DNA from: JBCAWW01 sp045106675 | GTDB lineage: Bacteria; Bacteroidota; Bacteroidia; J057 | NCBI GenBank assembly: GCA_045106675.1 | Contig: JBGCFA010000111.1 | Coordinates: forward strand, 1-60,015 | DNA: 60,015 bases | Reading direction: 5' to 3' | Shown here: piece after piece, positions 25,916 to 33,840 of the stretch | Layout: every line of letters begins with the position of its first letter | Position numbering within the stretch: position 1 is the first letter of the stretch | Notes under the pieces: generated by a model | Databases searched by the model: none | The model's input: only the letters and a program-made list of their open reading frames with translations | Told to the model about the DNA's origin: nothing | Position numbers and translations under genes: made by a program

Positions 25916-27508
25916 ATGAGTGCTTCTTTAATATTAATGCTCTGTGGTTGGCTTTTCGTCGCTATTTGGGTTCCACTAGTAATCCTTAGCAATCGAAAAG
26001 TCCATCCCAAAGCCTTATTTATTCTGTTTTTTGCAGAAATGTGGGAACGCTTCTCCTACTACGGGATGCGTGCCCTACTGACCTTATATATGACCTACGA
26101 GCTATTTAGCTATATGGATGATACTGAGGCCAGAACGGCGGCTCTGGGAGTTTATGGCTCCTATACTTCCATGGCCTATTTATTCCCAGTAGTTGGCGGC
26201 ATCATTGCCGATAAGATTTTTGGGTTCCGCAAGGCGGTACTCGTTGGAGGAATCCTGATGATGCTCGGTCATTTCGCCCTTGCACTAGAAGGAATGGTCT
26301 TTGCCGGCAATCAAAATTTATTTTTTGGTTCACTTGCCTTGATCATTATTGGTAATGGTTATTTCAAACCCAATATTTCAAGTTTCGTAGGCAAGTTTTA
26401 TGACATCGATGATCCTCGAAAAGATGGAGCTTTCTCTATCTTTTATATGGGTGTTAATATCGGCTCACTGCTCTCAATATTGACTTGTGGATATGTCGGA
26501 CAAGAGATTAGCTGGCACTATGGCTTTGGCTTAGCCGGTATCGGGATGGCAATTGGACTACTCGTATTCTGGTTTTTAGGTCCTAAGGCTTTTGGCGACA
26601 AAGGATTAGAGCCAGATCCCGAGGGAGTGCGGAAACCGTTTTTGGGACCATTATCTCTCAATAATATCGTGCTGGTTGGTACTATATTATTGCTCCCCAT
26701 TTGTGCCGCCCTTCTCAATTTGGATGCGCTTATGACTTCGGTCTTGCTCATCATCAGTGCTGGCATTATCCTCTATTTGATCATCACAGGTATCAGAGCC
26801 AAGGAAAAAATTGAGGGCAGTCGACTTTGGGTGATTGTGGTGCTGTTTTTCTTCCATGCCGTATTCTGGGCGCTATTTGAGCAAGCGGGTGGTTCTTTGA
26901 CCTTATTCGCAGAGACTAATGTCGATCGAAGCCTATTTGGCGGAGAGATTCAAGCTGCACAATTGTCCTTCCTTAATCCACTATTTGTCATGTTGCTGGC
27001 TCCAGTCTTCTCATGGCTTTGGATTAAATTGCGTAAGAACAAACGAGAGCCTTCTACTCCGATGAAGTTCGTGCTGGGATTGGTTCAACTAGCCATTGGT
27101 TTTGGTGCGATTGTCATCGGAGCCAAGATGTTTGCCAATGATGAAGGCATGATTTCTATGGTCTTTTTGGTTGTGATGTATTTCTTTCACACCTCCGGTG
27201 AACTCAGCCTCTCTCCTGTTGGCCTTTCTATGATTACCAAGCTTTCTCCACAACGGATTGTAGGTTTTGTGATGGGAGCATGGTTCTTGTCTATAGCACT
27301 CGGTAATAAGCTTGCAGGTGTGATTGGACAGTTAACCACTGGCGAAGTCGAAGAAGGCACTGAAGAAGTTGCATTAACGGCCATAGAGTCTCTTAATCTT
27401 TATTCAGACACCTATTTGATTTGGGGTGTAGGCGTGGTAACAAGCGTTGCCTTGGTACTATTGTTGATGGTGCCTACCCTCCGCAAGTGGATGGGCGATA
27501 TTCACTAG
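25916..27508 (+). CDS. POT/PTR family proton-dependent oligopeptide transporter
   Basis: The 530-residue transporter has ExxERFxYYG at E41 to G50, FKPNISSFVGKFY, ALFEQAGGSLTLFAETNVDR and FFHTSGELSLSPVGLSMITKLSP. It is close to the preceding paralogue but of normal length: only a short acidic loop (GEVEEGTEE) sits where the neighbour has its large insert. It probably imports di- and tripeptides in the same operon, in keeping with a protein-degrading lifestyle. A strong terminator follows at 27531. Confidence 0.93.
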   Translation: MSASLILMLCGWLFVAIWVPLVILSNRKVHPKALFILFFAEMWERFSYYGMRALLTLYMTYELFSYMDDTEARTAALGVYGSYTSMAYLFPVVGGIIADKIFGFRKAVLVGGILMMLGHFALALEGMVFAGNQNLFFGSLALIIIGNGYFKPNISSFVGKFYDIDDPRKDGAFSIFYMGVNIGSLLSILTCGYVGQEISWHYGFGLAGIGMAIGLLVFWFLGPKAFGDKGLEPDPEGVRKPFLGPLSLNNIVLVGTILLLPICAALLNLDALMTSVLLIISAGIILYLIITGIRAKEKIEGSRLWVIVVLFFFHAVFWALFEQAGGSLTLFAETNVDRSLFGGEIQAAQLSFLNPLFVMLLAPVFSWLWIKLRKNKREPSTPMKFVLGLVQLAIGFGAIVIGAKMFANDEGMISMVFLVVMYFFHTSGELSLSPVGLSMITKLSPQRIVGFVMGAWFLSIALGNKLAGVIGQLTTGEVEEGTEEVALTAIESLNLYSDTYLIWGVGVVTSVALVLLLMVPTLRKWMGDIH

Positions 27509-27530
27509 GGAATTGCCAATAATAAATTTC

Positions 27531-27582
27531 AATGTCCAATGCAGAGGCGTAACATTTTACGCCTTTACATTGGACATTTTTT
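27531..27582 (+). terminator. Intrinsic terminator of the AATGTCCAATG family
   Basis: Arms AATGTCCAATG and CATTGGACATT enclose a second pairing, AGGCGT/ACGCCT, and are followed by a T-run, 22 bases after the second POT gene. Confidence 0.9.
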
Positions 27583-27604
27583 ATTGGGCTATTTTAGGGA
27601 TAGC

Positions 27605-27618
27605 TGCTTCGCAGAACA
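27605..27618 (+). repeat. Dispersed 14-mer, one mismatch
   Basis: It reads GCTTCGCAGAACAC (A for G near the 3' end), 26 bases after the stem of the POT terminator. Confidence 0.65.
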
Positions 27619-27642
27619 CGAGAATCCGACCTCTTCGAACCG

Positions 27643-27674
27643 AAGGGAGAAGGGAGAAGGGAGAAGGGAGAAGG
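27643..27674 (+). repeat. 7-bp tandem repeat (AAGGGAG), four full copies
   Basis: Four exact AAGGGAG units plus a partial AAGG. Element A has a single unit at the matching place, so this looks like a local slippage expansion. Confidence 0.85.
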
Positions 27675-27689
27675 CTAATATTTAAATAG

Positions 27690-27804
27690 AACGTAGTCTG
27701 CGACTTGAATAAAGCTTAGTCTCCGATTTGAGCAAAGTGTAATATCCAACTTAAACAAAGTGTAAGCTCCGACTTGAGTATTAGAAGTCTCTGACTTTCA
27801 TCAG
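27690..27804 (+). repeat. 23-bp degenerate tandem repeat, five units
   Basis: Five consecutive 23-base units (27690, 27713, 27736, 27759, 27782) share the pattern AGTsTnnGAyTTgAnyAA in the same phase; units 2 to 4 are the most alike. There are no spacers, so it is not a CRISPR array. Element A has two or three more diverged units of about 22 bases in the same place. Confidence 0.7.
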
Positions 27805-27838
27805 TCTGAGATTTCTCACCCTAAAGGGATTCGAAAGC

Positions 27839-27852
27839 GCGTTCCGCGCAGC
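27839..27852 (-). repeat. Dispersed 14-mer, one mismatch
   Basis: On the plus strand it reads GCGTTCCGCGCAGC, identical to the copy at 14899. It lies downstream of the minus-strand lytic transglycosylase gene in that gene's orientation. Confidence 0.65.
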
Positions 27853-27858
27853 GGCCAT

Positions 27859-27892
27859 AAAAAAGTGCCTCTAAGCATAGCTCAAAGGCACT
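27859..27892 (-). terminator. Intrinsic terminator of the LysM lytic transglycosylase
   Basis: On the minus strand, arms AGTGCCT and AGGCACT are followed by a T-run, 22 bases past the stop codon at 27914. Confidence 0.75.
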
Positions 27893-27913
27893 CTATATTT
27901 TACACAAAAGAGC

Positions 27914-29833
27914 TTAAAAATCAGCCAGTATCCGAAGAACTTGACCTTCGCTGATATAGTCGTTTTCGAGCTTATTGATCTGCTTGATGATTTCCACTTT
28001 AGTGCCGTAAAGTTGAGAGATCGCCCAAAGGGTTTCTCCTGGCTTTACCGTATGTTGTACCCAACGCTTAGCAGGCATTTCTCCACTGTTGTTTGCAGCA
28101 TTTGCGGCCGCTAATTCAGTTTCGGTTACGCCTTCAGGACGAGTTGTCTGTGTTGGCGTGGGACGAGGAGTAGCTTTTGCCAAGTCAGAAATCTTGGTGA
28201 GCGAGCTATTATCCTCGGCACTTGGAGTCGAAGGAGTATTCGGATTAGTTTGCTCTAGGGGATTGACATTGCTGCTACTCGCCGTAGGCGCCGGAATCGG
28301 ACTCTCTTTTTGAGGCGTTAGAATGATCATTTTCTCGGCCCGTGGCTTTTTCTCTTTGAGATAGAGTTTTTGGCCAACGTAGATCGTATAATCACGCTTA
28401 TCGATACGATTGAGTTTCTGTAATTTTTTAACTGTACTAAGATGTAAAGCTGCGATGTCAAAGAGACTTTCGCCTGGGCGAACGATATGATAGTCCAAAC
28501 GAGAAGGCTTATCTAAATAGACCATATTGCCTTTTACGGGCTCTTCTCCAGGGATCAAACCATTCCAAACCAATAGATCGGTCAAACGAGTCTCGAATTT
28601 ATTGGCGAGTTCTACAAGGTAGAAACTTCCATCATATAGCACATATTGGCGGCCATAATGCAAATCCGCTTGCAAAGAAAACTCTACATAAGTAAATGAA
28701 TTGAGTCCTGATGTAGGTAGCGCTTTGGGAAGCTGTACGTTCCCCCCACGGACCTGTGGCTGAGCGGGACTAGTCCAAGCATTCTCATCCGTTGGTAATG
28801 AGCTTGTCATACCTTGATCCACAATCTTAGGCTGTGCTCGCTCTGCAATCGTTGGCTGTGGATTAGTCGGATTGAGTTGGATGGGTTCAGTTTGGGTAGT
28901 TTCTACTGGCGGTGGATTGGAGCTTTGACTACTCGCAGTATTGGCCAATTGCGTCAATTGATCAAATACTGGCATACCTCCTCCCGACACCTTGTTTGGG
29001 TCAGGCACATGGCCAGTGTATAGATCCGCATTCAACGGAATGTAATAAGTAAAAAGTTCATTTTTGGGTAGCTTTTTGCCATCTAACATCCACTTATTGT
29101 AGTCCGCAAACTCCTGTGGATCACTATCACTCTGTTCGATGAGTTTTGCAACATTATGCTCACCAAAATTAGACGTTGGGCGCAGCACCAAAGGCGGCAC
29201 CTTACGAGTACTAAGAGGGCCTTCATAAGCAATTTTGTGAGCAATCGCCTTCAATACGTACCAATGCAATGACTCCGTAACAGTCATCTTGGGATTGCTA
29301 TAGTATGCCGGATCAGTATGCTTGACGGCCCCAGTCGGCCCCTCATAATAAGCGAGAACTGCATAAATCCAGTTATCAAAGTCGCGATTATTGGCTTTCA
29401 AATAAGCGGCGGCAGCTTCGGATGCACGATAAATATGCTGACGCTCGTCCACTTTATCATTGACCCGTAGGCCATATTCTTTGGCGGTAGGCGCTTTGAA
29501 CTGCCAAAAGCCCACAGCATTGGAAGATGACACCACATCAGGACGCAGCGCACTTTCTTGGATGGCGAGATATTTGAGATCTTGTGGTACACCGACATTG
29601 TCGAACGCTTCCTCGATAAAGGGCACATAGATCATCGCCCGCTTTACCATCTGATTGAAGTAGCGTGGACTCTCGTAGATCTTGGCTACATAATCTTCAA
29701 TTATTCTCTGGGCTCCGGGGGTGATCGTCAGATCCATGCCGCAATAAGTCATGCGTTTAGGAACGGGTACTTGGGCCTGAAGGCTCAAGCTAAGCGTTCC
29801 AGCAAGAATCATGAAGACTAAAAGTTTGCGCAT
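27914..29833 (-). CDS. Lytic transglycosylase with two LysM domains (MltD-like)
   Basis: The enzyme cleaves the glycan strands of peptidoglycan to 1,6-anhydro ends. The 639-residue protein has a signal peptide (1-21) and an SLT domain (about 60-220) with catalytic Glu93 in AIQESALRPD, followed by SSNAVGFWQF and AVLAYYEGPTGA. A proline/threonine-rich middle follows, then two LysM peptidoglycan-binding repeats: one beginning YHIVRPGESLFDIA (about 453-500) and one at the C-terminus, HTVKPGETLWAISQLYGTK (about 592-638). It acts in the periplasm in wall turnover. It is a single gene with its own terminator. Confidence 0.93.
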   Translation of the reverse strand: MRKLLVFMILAGTLSLSLQAQVPVPKRMTYCGMDLTITPGAQRIIEDYVAKIYESPRYFNQMVKRAMIYVPFIEEAFDNVGVPQDLKYLAIQESALRPDVVSSSNAVGFWQFKAPTAKEYGLRVNDKVDERQHIYRASEAAAAYLKANNRDFDNWIYAVLAYYEGPTGAVKHTDPAYYSNPKMTVTESLHWYVLKAIAHKIAYEGPLSTRKVPPLVLRPTSNFGEHNVAKLIEQSDSDPQEFADYNKWMLDGKKLPKNELFTYYIPLNADLYTGHVPDPNKVSGGGMPVFDQLTQLANTASSQSSNPPPVETTQTEPIQLNPTNPQPTIAERAQPKIVDQGMTSSLPTDENAWTSPAQPQVRGGNVQLPKALPTSGLNSFTYVEFSLQADLHYGRQYVLYDGSFYLVELANKFETRLTDLLVWNGLIPGEEPVKGNMVYLDKPSRLDYHIVRPGESLFDIAALHLSTVKKLQKLNRIDKRDYTIYVGQKLYLKEKKPRAEKMIILTPQKESPIPAPTASSSNVNPLEQTNPNTPSTPSAEDNSSLTKISDLAKATPRPTPTQTTRPEGVTETELAAANAANNSGEMPAKRWVQHTVKPGETLWAISQLYGTKVEIIKQINKLENDYISEGQVLRILADF

Positions 29834-29970
29834 CGTAGGTTAATGTTTGTAGGGATTGTTTGGTGTCTCAAAATAACTCATTAGCCACTAATATGCAGCC
29901 CCAGCTGCTTGAATGTGAAGGATTTAGGGGTGAACGGCTAAAAATGACATGTAAGATTTTGTATCGAAAA

Positions 29971-30609
29971 TTATAGTTTTTGAATCCACATGATACCATC
30001 GCCTAGTGGTAGTAGTAGACAGCTTACGCGTGGGTCTTGACTTACAAAATCATTGAATGCTTTGATTCCAAGGCTTTCTTTGTCTTGTGCCAGAGGGTCT
30101 ACAACTTTGCCATACCAGAGTACATTGTCGGTCAAAATCATACCTCCTTTACGTAATTTGGGAAGAACTGCTTCGTAATATGCTTGGTAGTTTTGTTTGT
30201 CGGCATCGATAAAAACTAGGTCAAAAGGACCCGATAACTCAGGTAGCAAATCCAATGCCGGACCACATTTGAAGTTTACTTTGTCCCAGATACCCGCTTC
30301 AGTCCAATACTTTTTATACACAAATTCGCGTTCAGGGTTACGGTCTAGAGTCGTAATCTGTCCACCTTCGGCCAATCCCTCGGCCATGCATAGCGTACCA
30401 TAACCCGTAAAGGTGCCGATCTCCAAAATGTGATCAGGCTGCAACATCCGAGAAATCAAAGCGAGCAATCGACCTTGCACTGGACTCGTCAGCATACGCG
30501 CATAGAGGACTTTGAGGTGGGTTTCACGCCTTAAGCGAACGAGTAGTTCGGGCTCAGCTGCTGAGTGTGTAGTGATATATTCTTGTAGAGCGGTAGAAAT
30601 GATCGACAT
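29971..30609 (-). CDS. SAM-dependent O-methyltransferase (caffeoyl-CoA OMT-like)
   Basis: The 212-residue class I methyltransferase has motif I HILEIGTFTGYGTLCMAEGL, an acidic LDRNPE at the adenosine site, DLVFIDADKQNYQAYYE (metal-binding Asp region), and GGMILTDNVLWYGKV. These are the features of the cation-dependent O-methyltransferase 3 family. The natural substrate in bacteria is usually unknown. It is divergent from dnaN, with a 116-base gap. Confidence 0.9.
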   Translation of the reverse strand: MSIISTALQEYITTHSAAEPELLVRLRRETHLKVLYARMLTSPVQGRLLALISRMLQPDHILEIGTFTGYGTLCMAEGLAEGGQITTLDRNPEREFVYKKYWTEAGIWDKVNFKCGPALDLLPELSGPFDLVFIDADKQNYQAYYEAVLPKLRKGGMILTDNVLWYGKVVDPLAQDKESLGIKAFNDFVSQDPRVSCLLLPLGDGIMWIQKL

Positions 30610-30725
30610 GTGGGCAATTTTTTTCCCGAACTTTGGGAAGAATTTACTAGATTTGTTGTGTAAGCAATTCTCTTACGGACACGCCTTTCGAGGCATATAG
30701 GTGCTAGCCTAATTATCCTTTTGTT

Positions 30726-31859
30726 ATGAACTTTATTGTCTCTTCTGCTGCCCTTCACCGGCAACTTAGTCGTATATCCGGAGCCATCCCAACGCGTTCG
30801 GTCTTGCCGATTATCGAAAACTTTTTGTTTGAGATAAGCGATAACTCATTGACGGTTTCGACGACTAATCTAGAGACCTCTATGCAAACTCGATTAGCGA
30901 TTGAGTCTCGTGGAGAATCCATCAAAGTGGCCGTTCCGGCACGGATTCTCTTAGATATACTCAAAGCGCTACCTGAGCAGCCGATCACATTCATCGTAGA
31001 TGAAGAGAGCTTTGGCGTGGAAATTAGTTCGGAGAATGGCAAATACAAAATCAGTGGCGAGAATGGAGACGACTTCCCGCTGATTCCTCGTCCAGAAGGT
31101 ACCGAATCTTTCCATCTGCCGATGCATACGATGCTCAAAGCGATTGGACGTACTCTCTTTGCGGCTTCTACTGATGAGGACAAAGCTGCGCTTAACGGTA
31201 TCTTTTTTGACCTAGGAGAGCATAGCGCTACTTTTGTAGCTACTGATGCACATAGATTGGTGCGTTACCGCAGGCTAGACGTGACGATACCCGTTCCAAC
31301 GAGCTTTATCGTACCACAAAAGGCACTCAATCTTCTCAAAAATTCTCTCGATCCTAGTGATATTCGCGATGTGCTCGTTCACTACAACGACAACAATGCG
31401 TTTTTTCAGACTGACGACTTACTGTTGGTTTGCCGCTTGATCGACCAAAAATATCCCGATTACGAAAATGTAATCCCGACTGAGAATCCTAATAAGTTAT
31501 TTATCTCTCGCCAAGAATTGATCGGTACATTACGCCGTGTCAATATCTTTGCCAACAAGAGCACTCACCAAGTGCGCTTTGCACTCAAAGGCAGCGAGCT
31601 AGAAATATCTTCTGAAGATCCAGATTTTGCCAATGAGGCTCGTGAAAATCTAAAGTGTCATTACGAAGGTTCTGATATCGAGATTGGCTTCAACGCAGCT
31701 TTATTACTTGACGTGATTTCCAATATTGATACTGAGGAGATTACAATTGAGCTTTCGGAGCCGAATCGCGCCGGGATCATCTTACCCAACGTACAAGAAG
31801 AAGGCGAAAATGTATTGATGCTGATCATGCCGATCATGCTAAATAGTTACGCGCTTTAG
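30726..31859 (+). CDS. dnaN: DNA polymerase III subunit beta (sliding clamp)
   Basis: The 377-residue protein starts MNFIVSSAALHRQLSRISGAIPTRSVLPIIENFLF, runs through three clamp domains (ALNGIFFDLGEHSATFVATDAHRLVRYR in the second, LIMPIMLNS at the C-terminus), and has the typical length. The dimeric ring tethers the replicative polymerase to DNA. No dnaA or recF is adjacent, so it is outside the classical dnaA-dnaN arrangement. It is followed by a terminator of the AATGTCCAATG family and a dispersed 14-mer. Confidence 0.97.
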   Translation: MNFIVSSAALHRQLSRISGAIPTRSVLPIIENFLFEISDNSLTVSTTNLETSMQTRLAIESRGESIKVAVPARILLDILKALPEQPITFIVDEESFGVEISSENGKYKISGENGDDFPLIPRPEGTESFHLPMHTMLKAIGRTLFAASTDEDKAALNGIFFDLGEHSATFVATDAHRLVRYRRLDVTIPVPTSFIVPQKALNLLKNSLDPSDIRDVLVHYNDNNAFFQTDDLLLVCRLIDQKYPDYENVIPTENPNKLFISRQELIGTLRRVNIFANKSTHQVRFALKGSELEISSEDPDFANEARENLKCHYEGSDIEIGFNAALLLDVISNIDTEEITIELSEPNRAGIILPNVQEEGENVLMLIMPIMLNSYAL

Positions 31860-31879
31860 CATATTCAATAAAAAATTGA

Positions 31880-31924
31880 AATGTCCAATGTCGAAGGGTT
31901 TCCTTCAGCATTGGACATTTTTCA
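31880..31924 (+). terminator. Intrinsic terminator of dnaN, AATGTCCAATG family
   Basis: Arms AATGTCCAATG (31880-31890) and CATTGGACATT (31909-31919) with an inner GAAGG/CCTTC pairing and a T-run, 21 bases after the dnaN stop. Confidence 0.9.
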
Positions 31925-31947
31925 TTAGTGTTATTTCAGGGACTACT

Positions 31948-31961
31948 GCTTCGCAGAACGC
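31948..31961 (+). repeat. Dispersed 14-mer GCTTCGCNGAACGC, exact copy
   Basis: It reads GCTTCGCAGAACGC, 28 bases after the dnaN terminator stem and in the same orientation as dnaN. Confidence 0.8.
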
Positions 31962-31998
31962 TTTGGCTCATGTTTAGCTCCCTCCAAAAGGAGACCGA

Positions 31999-32973
31999 TT
32001 ATTTCAGGCTAAATTCTCCAACGGCTTGTTCGCAACCAAGCCAGTTGACCTGAACATTTGCATCATCATACAATAATTCTTCTGGAGTCAATAAATCAGG
32101 AAAACCTTTCCAACCAGCACTTGGGCCATAGAAGTTGCCAGATTGAGCTTCTGGATCCATGGCGGCTCTGATGATACCTGTCGCCCCATCCTCTGCGGAT
32201 TGTGCTCGACTCATAAAATCACCGCCAGTAGTCATTCCGCCATCAGCTACGGTAGTTACTTGTAGATTGGTCAATGCCAATCCAGGATGTGCCAGTAGCG
32301 CAATCACGTTGTCAATGTTCGCTTCGTCCAATTTCTTTTTCAAGCCATATGTGAAAGCAGCATTTGCCAACTTGGTCTGGTGGTAGCGTGCCCAACGTGG
32401 ACCTTGGAAGCTCATACTTTCTTCCTCTGTCCCATTTCCACCTAGATTACCGCCTCTTGCTTCAAAATACTGAGGCTCTAGAGGCCCACCCAAACGAGCC
32501 ATTGAGCTATGGTTGACAATTCTTGCTTGCTTACTTTTAGCGAGCAGCGGAAATAATGCTTTGGTAATGAGAAAGTGAGACAGCACGTTGGTTTGCATCT
32601 GCACATCATAGCCGTCTGTGGTAGCTTTATCAACTATCGCCATCACTCCTGCATTGTTAATCAAAACATCGATTACTTCATATTTTGATTGAATCGTTGT
32701 TATCGCCTCAGCTACACTTTCAAAGCTTTGTAGATCACAATCTATTGCATCGAAAGTTCCTTCTGGAACGTCTTTCTGTAACTGAATCAAGGCTTTTGCA
32801 GACCTTTCACTCTTACGATTGAGTAGAATCAGCGTCCCGCCCTTTTTAGCGACTTCTCTAGCACAGATAAAGCCAGTTCCACTAGTAGTACCAGTAATGG
32901 CAACCACTTTGCCTGTCATGTCTTGTGAGTGGTTTTTGATAACTGTATCGAGATGGAGAGTTGGTACTTGCAT
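31999..32973 (-). CDS. Short-chain dehydrogenase/reductase (retinol-dehydrogenase-like)
   Basis: This 324-residue NAD(P)-dependent oxidoreductase has the cofactor motif TGTTSGTG (27-34), NNAGVM (106-111), the catalytic serine region NHSSMARLG (154-162) and the YxxxK pair Y197/K201. A basic RKSER after the second strand suggests NADP. The size and the C-terminal extension (WKGFPDLLTPEELLYD) match the human RDH/WWOX-like branch common in bacteria. The substrate is unknown. It is a single gene, convergent with dnaN. Confidence 0.9.
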   Translation of the reverse strand: MQVPTLHLDTVIKNHSQDMTGKVVAITGTTSGTGFICAREVAKKGGTLILLNRKSERSAKALIQLQKDVPEGTFDAIDCDLQSFESVAEAITTIQSKYEVIDVLINNAGVMAIVDKATTDGYDVQMQTNVLSHFLITKALFPLLAKSKQARIVNHSSMARLGGPLEPQYFEARGGNLGGNGTEEESMSFQGPRWARYHQTKLANAAFTYGLKKKLDEANIDNVIALLAHPGLALTNLQVTTVADGGMTTGGDFMSRAQSAEDGATGIIRAAMDPEAQSGNFYGPSAGWKGFPDLLTPEELLYDDANVQVNWLGCEQAVGEFSLK

Positions 32974-33059
32974 AGCGTATGTTTATAGTAAAAAATAGAG
33001 TGAATCTAAAGATACTCTGCTTGTGTCGAACTATTACTAGTAGTGTATTCTTATTAGTA

Positions 33060-33073
33060 GCGTTCCGCGAAGC
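33060..33073 (-). repeat. Dispersed 14-mer GCTTCGCNGAACGC, exact copy
   Basis: On the plus strand it reads GCGTTCCGCGAAGC. It lies after the degenerate hairpin at 33087-33139, in the orientation of the deacetylase gene upstream on the minus strand. Confidence 0.8.
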
Positions 33074-33086
33074 GAGAAAGAGGAAG

Positions 33087-33139
33087 AATGTCCAATATCC
33101 AAAACCAATCTAGAATCTCGAAGAAATTGCTTGGACATT
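33087..33139 (-). terminator. Degenerate terminator-like hairpin of the AATGTCCAATG family
   Basis: Arms AATGTCCAA and TTGGACATT are separated by about 35 bases, 41 bases past the deacetylase stop. The T-run is poor, so it may be a decayed copy. Confidence 0.45.
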
Positions 33140-33180
33140 GATTATTGAACTTCAACATTGAATATTTCAGAGCGTTCCAA

Positions 33181-33834
33181 TTACGAATTCCCAGTCTTTC
33201 CCTCATCTATCCCCAAAAAGCGATAACCCAACTTATCATAATGTGCGAGTACGCGAGGGAGTACTTCTTTGAGTCTCGGCCAAGCCTTGCCCGTATCGTG
33301 AAATAGTACGATAGAGCCAGATTTGGCATTTTGAACTATGTTTTGGAAGCAAGTTTCGGCTGAGATATTCTCATCAAAATCGCCGCTCATGATATCCAGC
33401 ATGATGATCTCATGGGAACGCATGATATGCTGGGCTTGTCCTCGGCTAATGCGGGTGAAAGGAGGCCGAAAATAGACCGTATGATAGCCTGTATATTCTT
33501 TAATGGTCTGATGTCCTTGGAGAAAATCCCGTAGATAGAGTTTGTTTTCTGTTTTCCAGCCGTCTTTATGGGCAAAGGTATGATTGCCGATGCAGTGGCC
33601 TCCATCAATAACTTGATGAGCGAGTTCAGGAAACAATTGGACTTGACGACCTAAAAGGAAGAAGGTTGCCCGAGCTTGGTAGGCATGCAATTGTTCCAGA
33701 ACCCAATTGGTAACCTCTGGAACAGGGCCATCATCAAAAGTCAGGAATAAAACCTTGTCTTTACGCTTTATCCGCCAAGTATAGTCCGAATAAAATTGCC
33801 GGACGACTTTTGGTATTTTGGGGAAGTATAACAC
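33181..33834 (-). CDS. Polysaccharide deacetylase (NodB homology)
   Basis: The 217-residue carbohydrate esterase family 4 protein has motif 1 TFDDGP (catalytic and metal Asp at 34-35), motif 2 GNHTFAH (metal His 85 and 89), motif 3 FRPPFTRISRGQ, and a C-terminal IVLFHDTG with the last catalytic His. Members remove N-acetyl groups from peptidoglycan or other aminosugar polymers. There is no clear signal peptide. It follows the HMG-CoA lyase gene after 6 bases, so the two are probably cotranscribed. Confidence 0.92.
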   Translation of the reverse strand: MLYFPKIPKVVRQFYSDYTWRIKRKDKVLFLTFDDGPVPEVTNWVLEQLHAYQARATFFLLGRQVQLFPELAHQVIDGGHCIGNHTFAHKDGWKTENKLYLRDFLQGHQTIKEYTGYHTVYFRPPFTRISRGQAQHIMRSHEIIMLDIMSGDFDENISAETCFQNIVQNAKSGSIVLFHDTGKAWPRLKEVLPRVLAHYDKLGYRFLGIDEGKTGNS

Positions 33835-33840
33835 TGTTGC

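Larger units (their letters stand above)
27604..27854. repeat. Composite repeat element B (about 250 bp, inverted ends, expanded interior)
   Basis: The left module is GCTTCGCAGAACACGAGAATCC and then TTCGAACCGAAGGGAGAAG. The right module is GAGATTTCTCACCCTAAAGG followed by GATTCGAAAGCGCGTTCCGCGCAGCGG, ending in CATAAAAAA. Both modules match element A at 14760-14914. The interior differs: a 7-bp array (27643-27674) and a 23-bp array (27690-27804) replace most of the short interior of A. It is non-coding. Like A, it abuts the terminator of a minus-strand gene on its right. Confidence 0.6.
27509..27913. other. Intergenic region with two terminators and composite repeat B
   Basis: There is no coding sequence. 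In order it holds the plus-strand terminator of the POT operon (27531-27582), composite repeat B (27604-27854) with its 7-bp and 23-bp tandem arrays, and the minus-strand terminator of the lytic transglycosylase (27859-27892). Confidence 0.8.

Noticed and set aside
27690..27804. A possible CRISPR array
   Set aside because: The 23-base units are contiguous with no unique spacers, and no cas gene is nearby.
30726..31859. Replication origin next to dnaN
   Set aside because: No dnaA gene and no cluster of DnaA boxes (TTATNCACA) were seen around dnaN.
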